A stretch of DNA of 44,530 bases from an uncultured Clostridia bacterium. Lineage in GTDB: Bacteria; Bacillota; Clostridia; UBA1381. The stretch covers positions 1 through 44,530 of the forward strand of contig CAUGRT010000023.1 of the NCBI GenBank assembly GCA_959602045.1, read 5' to 3'. Numbering within the stretch: position 1 is the stretch's first letter; each line of letters opens with the position of its first letter. This document shows positions 8,073-14,633 of this stretch, piece by piece. The translations under genes and the position numbers were made by a program. The notes under the pieces are model-generated. The model saw nothing but the letters and a program-made list of their open reading frames with translations, was not told where the DNA came from and ran no database searches.

Positions 8073-8207
8073 TTTGTCACCATCAAATCCTTTCACAGAA
8101 CTAAGTTTGAAAGAAAATTGTTCAGATTTCCGTTTTGCAGCGACGGGATACACCGCCCCAAGCAAAGTATAGCAAACCCGGCAACTTTATTCAAACTTAC
8201 TTCCTAA

Positions 8208-8549
8208 TTATGCATTGTTTTTTATATGCCCAACCTTATCGCGTCCTACGCTGATGCGCTTTGCCATTTTCATAGCGTCGCCTGTAGGTCTTGCAATAAT
8301 GTGAGTGTTGATCAGCCCCGAAACGCTTTCCGCCGCTCTTGCGCCTGCCTCGACAGCCGCCTTTACCGCTGACACGCTTCCGGTCATTTTCACCGCCATA
8401 ATCAGCGGAACCTCAACGCTCTCCGCATTCGCCGGCTTGTTGGAGTCAATGGCAATGATTTTCACATCAGCCGCCTTCGCCGCCGCATCCGCCGCGGTAA
8501 TGGCTGTGACAAAGCCAAACATCTCTATAATTCCAACCGCTTCATTCAT
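8208..8549 (-). CDS. BMC-H shell protein with altered pore
   Basis: 113 residues with one BMC domain (VGIIEMFGFVTAITAADAAA). The usual short KIGSG pore loop is replaced by a longer segment around IDSNKPANAESVEVPL, followed by MAVKMTGSVSAVK. The C-terminus extends about 15 residues past the domain (KRISVGRDKVGHIKNNA) and is basic. The pore should therefore differ in size and charge from those of the three sister hexamers. A Shine-Dalgarno AAGGAG lies 12 bases upstream. It is the first shell gene after the enzymes. Function beyond shell structure is unknown. Confidence 0.88.
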   Translation of the reverse strand: MNEAVGIIEMFGFVTAITAADAAAKAADVKIIAIDSNKPANAESVEVPLIMAVKMTGSVSAVKAAVEAGARAAESVSGLINTHIIARPTGDAMKMAKRISVGRDKVGHIKNNA

Positions 8550-8572
8550 AGCCTACAGCACTCCTTATGTAC

Positions 8573-9793
8573 TTAAAAATTCTTATTGATGTACGCAATC
8601 TTCAGACCCTTTTGCGCAAGGTTTGTCTCTAACGCTTCGTTCATTTCATCCAATCCGAAACGATGTGTAATCAATTCCTTCATCGGCAAGCCGATTGCAT
8701 TGGCTCTCTTTAAGAAATCAAACGTTGTTGCATAATCTCTGAGCGTATAAACCCAGGAACCCACCAATGTGATTTCCTTTGAGCACAAGTCAAAGTGCGG
8801 ATTGATTGTTGCGTCACCGCCGTTAATGAAGAAGCCCAGCTCACAAAGTCCGCCGCCGTTCCGGATGAACTTATAGATATTGCTGTGTGCAACCGGAGAA
8901 CCGGTACACTGGAATGCAAAATCCGCAAGATGTCCGCCCAGAGCGTCCTTAACCGCTTCGGTCAGCGCTTCAATCCCCTTATAATTCATAAAGTTTACGG
9001 TTGCGCCTGCACCCATTCTCTTTGCAAATTCCAATCTCTGCTCGTTACCGTCAACTGCTACGATGTTCTCAACACCCATCGTACGCAGTACCGCGATACA
9101 AATCAAGCCGATCGGACCACATCCCTGTACAACCACTCTGGAGTTGAACCGAAGAATATTGGTTGTCTTGGCTCTTTCCACCGCATGTACAAGAACCGCA
9201 CAGGGTTCAATCAGGATTCTGGAATCCAGATCCAAATCACTTACGTTAAATACGGTTGATCCGCCGCGGATTAAAAGATAATCGCTGTACCAGCCGTTCA
9301 GATGAACATCATCATCCGGCAGCAAGCCGTAAACATCCGCACCGCCGACATTCTGCTTATTCAAATCGAACATCGTGATCTCCGGATCATCTTTGAAAAT
9401 CATACAGGTAACAACCTTATCCCCGATATTTAACGGTTTTCCGGCACTATCCTTTTTGACATTCTTACCCATCTTTACGATTTCACCGGTTCCCTCATGA
9501 CCCAGTACAACCGGAATCAGTGAGAACGGATCGTTCTTAAATTCGTGAGCATCGGTACCGCAGATTCCGCAGCCCTCTACCTTAACCAGAATATCATCAT
9601 CACCGATTTCGGGAATCGGATATTCTTGAACTTCAAACTTTTTCAATTCTGTCAGCATTGCAACTCTTGCAGTTTTGGGAATTGCTCCGCTTGCCGAACG
9701 GTTCGCTGCCTGTGCAGGTGCCGGCGCACCGCCGGTCATTTCCTTTAAAACTGCCTTGACCAATTCAGCAACTTCATTTTCATTTATATTCAA
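8573..9793 (-). CDS. BMC-associated zinc-type alcohol dehydrogenase (MDR family)
   Basis: 406 residues. Residues 1-20 form an amphipathic helix (ENEVAELVKAVLKEMT) followed by an Ala/Pro linker to about 40: an encapsulation peptide on an otherwise ordinary medium-chain dehydrogenase. Catalytic-zinc residues lie in CGICGTDAHE (75-84) and GHEGTGEI (98-105); the Rossmann stretch is VVVQGCGPIGLICIAVLR. The four-cysteine structural-zinc lobe of classical alcohol dehydrogenases is missing. It probably reduces lactaldehyde to 1,2-propanediol, or another aldehyde to alcohol, regenerating NAD+ for the aldehyde dehydrogenase; the substrate is inferred. An in-frame TTG two codons upstream is better spaced from GGGAG and could be the true start. 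Confidence 0.88.
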   Translation of the reverse strand: MNINENEVAELVKAVLKEMTGGAPAPAQAANRSASGAIPKTARVAMLTELKKFEVQEYPIPEIGDDDILVKVEGCGICGTDAHEFKNDPFSLIPVVLGHEGTGEIVKMGKNVKKDSAGKPLNIGDKVVTCMIFKDDPEITMFDLNKQNVGGADVYGLLPDDDVHLNGWYSDYLLIRGGSTVFNVSDLDLDSRILIEPCAVLVHAVERAKTTNILRFNSRVVVQGCGPIGLICIAVLRTMGVENIVAVDGNEQRLEFAKRMGAGATVNFMNYKGIEALTEAVKDALGGHLADFAFQCTGSPVAHSNIYKFIRNGGGLCELGFFINGGDATINPHFDLCSKEITLVGSWVYTLRDYATTFDFLKRANAIGLPMKELITHRFGLDEMNEALETNLAQKGLKIAYINKNF

Positions 9794-9808
9794 GGTACTG
9801 TCTCCCTT

Positions 9809-11233
9809 CTATATAATGTTCAAGCCATCGCTTAAAACGCAGCGTCTTTGACGCGTAAAGCTTCTCGGCGAGGTAATACCCTCTCCTGTCGGACCGGCAA
9901 TCGTAAAGGTCGTCCAACCCTCGGCATTAAAGCCGATTCCTGCATAGGAGGGTGCATTCTTTACAAAGATTGTCGTGCAGATTGCCTTTGCATACTGCGT
10001 CATATGATCCACATTCTTGGAATGTAAATGCGCACTGTGACGATTTCCGTGTTCAGCCTTAACCGCCATTTCCACACATTCGTCAAAGCTGTCGCACCGT
10101 ACAATTGCCAAAATCGGCATCATCAGTTCTGTCTGAACAAACGGATGCGAGAACTCTGTTTCGCAGATAATGCAGCGTGTATCTTCTTTCGGGGTAATTC
10201 CGATTGCCGCAAGAATCTTCTTTGCGTCACGGCCTACCCAATCCTTATTGATTACCAACTTCGGCTTATCGCCCTCTTTTTTCGGCTTTGACCATACAAG
10301 CACGGTATCAACCAGCTTCTTGGTCTGCTCTGCCGTCAGCATATAAGCGCCGTTTTTCAGCATATGATGAATCAGCTCATCCGCTACGTTTCTCATCACG
10401 AAAACTTCTTTTTCCGCAATACACGGCAGATTATTATCGAATGTACAACCATCAATAATATCCTTACCTGCTTTCGGAATATCAGCCGTATCGTCAACAA
10501 CTACCGGCGGATTTCCGGCACCTGCGCCGATCGCTTTCTTTCCGCTCGAAAGAAGCATCTTTACAACACCCGGGCCGCCTGTCGCAACCAACATCCGAAC
10601 GGACGGATCGTGAACCATCTTGTTTGAGGTTTCCATCGTCGGATTCGCAACGGTCGCTACGATATTCTCCGGGCCGCCTGCCGCCAGTACCGCTCTGTTT
10701 ACCAGATCAACCGCATAAGCCGAAATGCGCTTTGCATGCGGATGAGGATTGAACAATACGCCGTTTCCGGCAGCCAGCATACAGATACTGTTGCAGATGA
10801 TCGTACAACTCGGATTCGTGGACGGCGTAATCGCTCCGATGATTCCGTAAGGCGCCATCTCTACAAGCGTTAAACCGCGATCTCCGGAAAATGCTCTCGT
10901 TTCCAGATCGGATGTGCCGAGCGTCTTATCCGCTACCAGATGATGCTTTAAAATCTTATGGTAAACGTTACCCATCTTGGTATCTTCAACAGCAAGCTTC
11001 GCCATAACTTCAGCTTCTTCATGAGTAAGACGTCTGATCTCTTTAATAATATTTTCGCGCTGTTCTTTATTATAATATCTAAACGTTGTGTAAGCCTTGT
11101 TACATGCCGCAATCGCTTCTTCCATCGTATCAAACACGCCCAACTGCTTACGCTTCGGCTGCTCATACTGTGAAAGATCCATTCCGGAAAGCACGTTTTG
11201 AACAATTTCGCTTACCTTTTTCTCGTCTATCAC
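9809..11233 (-). CDS. pduP: CoA-acylating aldehyde dehydrogenase (PduP/EutE-like)
   Basis: 474 residues from the GTG at 11233. I chose it because GGGAGG lies 7 bases upstream and the protein then begins directly with the encapsulation helix (DEKKVSEIVQNVLSGMD). The open frame extends upstream to 11284, but that part is unlike the family. The catalytic cysteine is in DNNLPCIAEKE (Cys271), with the nucleotide-binding region GAITPSTNPS and ATGGPGVVK. It oxidises an aldehyde with NAD+ and CoA to acyl-CoA. In this locus, with the aldolase, the aldehyde is probably L-lactaldehyde. It is followed 15 bases later by the alcohol dehydrogenase, which closes the NADH cycle. Confidence 0.93.
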   Translation of the reverse strand: MIDEKKVSEIVQNVLSGMDLSQYEQPKRKQLGVFDTMEEAIAACNKAYTTFRYYNKEQRENIIKEIRRLTHEEAEVMAKLAVEDTKMGNVYHKILKHHLVADKTLGTSDLETRAFSGDRGLTLVEMAPYGIIGAITPSTNPSCTIICNSICMLAAGNGVLFNPHPHAKRISAYAVDLVNRAVLAAGGPENIVATVANPTMETSNKMVHDPSVRMLVATGGPGVVKMLLSSGKKAIGAGAGNPPVVVDDTADIPKAGKDIIDGCTFDNNLPCIAEKEVFVMRNVADELIHHMLKNGAYMLTAEQTKKLVDTVLVWSKPKKEGDKPKLVINKDWVGRDAKKILAAIGITPKEDTRCIICETEFSHPFVQTELMMPILAIVRCDSFDECVEMAVKAEHGNRHSAHLHSKNVDHMTQYAKAICTTIFVKNAPSYAGIGFNAEGWTTFTIAGPTGEGITSPRSFTRQRRCVLSDGLNII

Positions 11234-11325
11234 TTTAAAACCTCCCTCTCTTAATGTTTGCAGCTGATTATAAAATGTCCTCAAGCTTTAGATTATATAA
11301 ATTCTCATATCCAGAGCTTCGGCGT

Positions 11326-11385
11326 GGATTTTCATGTGTTTTTGGCTCAATCGCCTTCATAGTCTGAAAAACACATATAAATTCC
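11326..11385. repeat. Internally deleted variable-stem hairpin element (copy D)
   Basis: Arms 11334-11343 (ATGTGTTTTT) and 11367-11376 pair perfectly over 10 bp. Between them are short pieces matching both ends of the 44-base core seen elsewhere in the window (GGCTCA at the left; ATCGCCTTCATAG against ACTCGCCTCCATAG at the right), with the middle missing. Outside the arms, TGGATTTTCAT also matches the sequence next to the copy near 44350. It lies inside the BMC operon between the PduO-like and aldehyde dehydrogenase genes. Confidence 0.5.
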
Positions 11386-11407
11386 TATTTTATAATCATG
11401 ATTTCTG

Positions 11408-11935
11408 TCATAAGTTTTTAAAAAGCTCCGCCGCAACTTTTGCAAGCAGTGCATCCTGATCTTTTGTACCGCCGGAAACTCCAACCGCGCCGACCAGCTC
11501 GCCATCCGAATACAACGGCTCACCTCCGGCAAGCAACAGGATTCCGCCGCCGTTTGTCAGACCGTCCAACGCTCCTCCACGCGACTCCTCCAACGCCCGA
11601 TAGGTGGGCATTTTCAGTGCAGCGGCCGTATACGCCTTATCCTGCGCTGCCTGTACCGAAACGATATAAGCATTGTCCATCGCTTCTAAGCAGATTAACC
11701 GCGCTCCGCTGTTGACGACTGCGGTCACTACATTCACCCCTAAGCGCTCTGCCGCATGTTCAACTCCTGCCGCCAGCATTTTGGCGGTCCGCAGATTGAG
11801 CTGCACAGGATTCAAAGGCTTCGGTTTCGGCTGATTTGGCTTGTCCTCTTTTACGGCTGCCGGTTTCCTCGGCTCAGGCTGCTGTACGTTCAGATTCTTT
11901 GCTACCTCTGTCAGCAGCTCATCAATCGTTTTCAT
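11408..11935 (-). CDS. PduO C-terminal-domain-like protein (GlcG/HbpS family)
   Basis: 175 residues from the ATG at 11935, preferred over the ATG three codons upstream because AAAGGAG is 10 bases away from it and nearly abuts the other. Residues 1-15 (MKTIDELLTEVAKNL) form an amphipathic helix like the encapsulation peptides of its neighbours, followed by a Pro/Lys linker. The rest is the GlcG/HbpS (DUF336) domain that forms the C-terminal half of PduO, here with the conserved ending ELVGAVGVSGGTKDQDALLA. The corrinoid adenosyltransferase half of PduO is absent, which fits a B12-independent locus. Members of this family bind heme or small ligands; the role in the compartment is unknown. Confidence 0.85.
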   Translation of the reverse strand: MKTIDELLTEVAKNLNVQQPEPRKPAAVKEDKPNQPKPKPLNPVQLNLRTAKMLAAGVEHAAERLGVNVVTAVVNSGARLICLEAMDNAYIVSVQAAQDKAYTAAALKMPTYRALEESRGGALDGLTNGGGILLLAGGEPLYSDGELVGAVGVSGGTKDQDALLAKVAAELFKNL

Positions 11936-11966
11936 CTCGTACATTCTCCTTTGCGCCGGATTTTCC

Positions 11967-12857
11967 TTATTTATTGTACTGCTCCAAAACCTTTCTCGTT
12001 ACTTCAGCAACCAGGCTTTCCAAATCCTTATCTTTTCCGCAGGAACAATTCTTGTCATCATCACATTTTTGTGACGGAAGCGGCTGGAAGCCGTGATATG
12101 CTGCTGAGGATTCTACTCCGTATTTCTCGTTTGCGTCTGTCGGTGACATTGAACATGTGCCATCCTCGTAGCAACCCGGACAAAGCTTCTCCATCGGGTG
12201 CTTGCCCGGAACGCCAAACTTCTTTCTCAAGTCGATCAGCTTCTTTACTTCGCCGCAAGGAATTTCTTTCTCGCCGCCCAGTAATCTTGCATACATCAAA
12301 AGCTTTGCATAGAATTCTGTGGATTCCATTCTGAAGAATGCTGTATTCAAGTCACAGCCAAAGGACAATGCACCGTGGTTTGCAAGAAGAATTGCGTCAT
12401 AATCCTGAATGTACGGCTCCAATGACTCCGGAATCTCCATTGTCGAAGGTGTTCCGTATTGCGCGATCGGAACAGCGCCCAGGAAGATGATTGCTTCCGG
12501 CATGATCAGCTTGTCCAAAGCGATTCCTGCAATCGCAAAGGATGTTGCGATCGGCGGATGTGCGTGAACAACTGCCTTTACGTCCGGTCTTTCCTGATAC
12601 ACCTTTAAGTGCATCTTAAATTCTGATGAAGGCTTCCACGGGCCGTTGGACTCCTTTAAGTTTCCTTGTCCGTCTACCTTACAGATCATGTCCGGTGTCA
12701 TGAAACCTTTTGATACACCTGTCGGTGTTACGAAATATGTATCTTTATCTATCTGAACGGAAAAGTTACCGTCGTTCGCGGCAACGAAACCGTCATTGTA
12801 GATTCTTCGACCAATTTCGCACAGCTCTTTTTTGATTTCATAATCTGATTTGAACAT
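11967..12857 (-). CDS. Class II aldolase, L-fuculose-phosphate type, with encapsulation tail
   Basis: 296 residues. Residues 1-215 are a class II (zinc) aldolase with Glu79, His98/His100 (VVHAHPP) and His161 (LANHGAL) as likely zinc and catalytic residues. It should cleave fuculose-1-phosphate or rhamnulose-1-phosphate to DHAP and lactaldehyde. Residues 226-273 form a cysteine-rich linker (CPGCYEDGTC and KCDDDKNCSC), and 278-296 are an amphipathic encapsulation helix (LESLVAEVTRKVLEQY). It is the first gene of the BMC operon, behind a good promoter, so the committed sugar cleavage appears to be drawn into the compartment. The sugar preference cannot be fixed from sequence. Confidence 0.88.
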   Translation of the reverse strand: MFKSDYEIKKELCEIGRRIYNDGFVAANDGNFSVQIDKDTYFVTPTGVSKGFMTPDMICKVDGQGNLKESNGPWKPSSEFKMHLKVYQERPDVKAVVHAHPPIATSFAIAGIALDKLIMPEAIIFLGAVPIAQYGTPSTMEIPESLEPYIQDYDAILLANHGALSFGCDLNTAFFRMESTEFYAKLLMYARLLGGEKEIPCGEVKKLIDLRKKFGVPGKHPMEKLCPGCYEDGTCSMSPTDANEKYGVESSAAYHGFQPLPSQKCDDDKNCSCGKDKDLESLVAEVTRKVLEQYNK

Positions 12858-12909
12858 ACTTTTTCCCTCTTTCTTTTGGTTTTGTTTTGTTTTATTTGGA
12901 TTTGATTTT

Positions 12910-12938
12910 ATTATACACCATTTTTGCTGAAATGTAAA
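12910..12938 (-). promoter_or_regulatory. Promoter of the BMC operon
   Basis: On the minus strand TTTACA (complement of 12933-12938), a 17-base spacer and a perfect TATAAT (complement of 12910-12915) end about 53 bases before the aldolase ATG. No catabolite-repression (cre) consensus was recognised near it, and no dedicated regulator gene lies in the window. Confidence 0.75.
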
Positions 12939-13097
12939 GCCTTATTTTATAGAAAATATTGCAAAAATACATTATAACAAAAATGATGCCAAAATTCATT
13001 CTCAATATTATTATTTTACCACAAACCATAGGGTTTTGGCAAGTGTTTTTATACACATTTTGCACAATTTTTTTATTGTTTTTCCTTATAATAAAAA

Positions 13098-13163
13098 TTT
13101 GTTACAAAGATTTCATAAAAATTTCGTACAATGTAACCAAACAGAAATATTTTTGTAACAAAA
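13098..13163. promoter_or_regulatory. Candidate operator region with inverted GTTACA boxes
   Basis: Within the gene-free stretch 12858-13264, upstream of the BMC promoter, TTTGTTACAAA (13098-13108), ATGTAACC (13131-13138) and TTTTTGTAACAAAAA (about 13149-13163) form inverted copies of one box. This could be a regulator site about 160-220 bases upstream of the -35. The sequence is AT-rich, so chance is a real alternative. The rest of 12940-13210 shows nothing else I can name. Confidence 0.3.
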
Positions 13164-13210
13164 ATGTTAAACAGCAACATTTCCATCTAAATCTGTCGGA
13201 GTTCCTACTT

Positions 13211-13248
13211 ATTATAAAAGGAGCTGCTGCATCTCATGCAGCAGCTCC
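13211..13248 (-). terminator. Terminator of the msmK-like gene
   Basis: A perfect 12-bp stem, GGAGCTGCTGCA at 13220-13231 with 13237-13248 and a 5-base loop. On the minus strand it is followed by TTTTATAAT. It isolates the sugar ATPase gene from the BMC operon downstream. Confidence 0.85.
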
Positions 13249-13264
13249 CTGCTTTAAGTACAAA

Positions 13265-14371
13265 TTAGTGAACAATTGCAAGTTCCGTATCCTTATCGAA
13301 GATATGAAGCTTATTTGTTTCAAAAGCTACATTGATTGTATCGCCGATTTTTGCTGTTGATCTCTGGTTTACTCTTGCAGTAAACTGTGATCCTGCAATA
13401 TTCAGATACAGATAAGTTTCCGAACCCAAAAGCTCTGTTACTTCTACATATGCTTTACATACGCCGTCCGGCTTTGCTGCGATGAATCCTTCATCATCGT
13501 GAATATCCTCTGGTCTGATACCCAGAACAACTTCCTTACCGATATAATCCTTCAAAGGAGCAGTCTTGCCGGCAGGAACCTTAATGGTGTTCTCACCAAA
13601 GGTTGCCCAAACGTCGTCACCCTTAGCGGACAGCATTGCATTAACGAAGTTCATCTGCGGTGAACCGATAAATCCTGCAACGAATACGTTACACGGCTCA
13701 GCATACAGATTTGTCGGAGTATCAACCTGCTGGATGATACCGTCCTTCATAACAACGATACGAGTACCCATTGTCATAGCTTCTGTCTGGTCATGTGTTA
13801 CGTAGATGAATGTTGTCTGCAATCTGTGATGCAGCTTCTTAATCTCCGTTCTCATTGCAACTCTCAGCTTTGCGTCCAGGTTTGACAGCGGCTCATCCAT
13901 CAGGAATACTTTCGGGCTACGTACAATCGCACGACCCATAGCCACACGCTGTCTTTGACCGCCGGACAAAGCCTTCGGCTTTCTGTCTAACAGATGCTCA
14001 ATCTCAAGAATCTTTGCAGCTTCGTTAACTCTCTTCTTGATTTCATCCTTCGGAGTCTTTCTCAGCTTCAAAGCAAATGCCATGTTATCGTATACTGTCA
14101 TATGCGGATAAAGAGCGTAGTTCTGGAAAACCATCGCGATATCTCTATCCTTCGGAGCAACGTCGTTCATCAACTTACCGCCGATGTACAGCTCACCGTC
14201 TGTAATTTCCTCAAGACCTGCGATCATTCTCAATGTTGTTGACTTACCGCAGCCTGAAGGTCCTACTAATATAATAAACTCTTTATCTGCAATATCCAGA
14301 CAAATGTCACTTGCACCTACAAATCCATTGGGATATTTCTTGTAGACATGTTTTAATTGTAAATCTGCCAT
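13265..14371 (-). CDS. msmK: MsmK/UgpC-type sugar ABC transporter ATPase
   Basis: 368 residues. Walker A GPSGCGKST (about 37-45), Q-loop VFQNYALYPHMTV, signature LSGGQRQRVAMGRA, Walker B VFLMDEPLSNLD and H-loop THDQTEAM are all present, followed by a C-terminal MOI/TOBE domain (VVLGIRPEDIHDDEG). This is the shared energy-supplying subunit for CUT1-type carbohydrate importers. No permease or binding-protein gene lies beside it, so it is an orphan that probably serves several importers encoded elsewhere. Its position next to the deoxysugar BMC may reflect shared sugar use, but a terminator separates the two units. GAGGGG precedes the start. Confidence 0.93.
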   Translation of the reverse strand: MADLQLKHVYKKYPNGFVGASDICLDIADKEFIILVGPSGCGKSTTLRMIAGLEEITDGELYIGGKLMNDVAPKDRDIAMVFQNYALYPHMTVYDNMAFALKLRKTPKDEIKKRVNEAAKILEIEHLLDRKPKALSGGQRQRVAMGRAIVRSPKVFLMDEPLSNLDAKLRVAMRTEIKKLHHRLQTTFIYVTHDQTEAMTMGTRIVVMKDGIIQQVDTPTNLYAEPCNVFVAGFIGSPQMNFVNAMLSAKGDDVWATFGENTIKVPAGKTAPLKDYIGKEVVLGIRPEDIHDDEGFIAAKPDGVCKAYVEVTELLGSETYLYLNIAGSQFTARVNQRSTAKIGDTINVAFETNKLHIFDKDTELAIVH

Positions 14372-14487
14372 TTTGTTATTTCCCCTCTCGTTCTATGAAT
14401 ATTCATTTCGGCAAAAAGTCCAGATCAACCCTTTTTGCTTCGGAAGAACAGCTCAATTTTCTGCCGCACCTCTCTTATCATGGTATT

Positions 14488-14527
14488 ATGATATCATATT
14501 TTTCGGAAAATAGTAAGTCTTATTATA
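14488..14527 (-). promoter_or_regulatory. Possible -10 element and palindrome upstream of msmK
   Basis: TATAAT on the minus strand (complement of 14522-14527) with no convincing -35. Just downstream is a perfect 10-base palindrome ATGATATCAT (14488-14497), a possible operator. Confidence 0.3.
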
Positions 14528-14633
14528 CACAAAATTTTAATAATTCTTTAGACACTTTTACTAAACATAACGTGCAAAATGGCTTTTCAACGGCATTTTC
14601 TCGGTGTTTGCGACACGAATCCGAAAATTGCTC

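Noticed and set aside
8073..8165. Upstream extension of the 89-residue shell protein
   Set aside because: The extra 31 codons have no BMC similarity; the family start is the internal Met at 8072.
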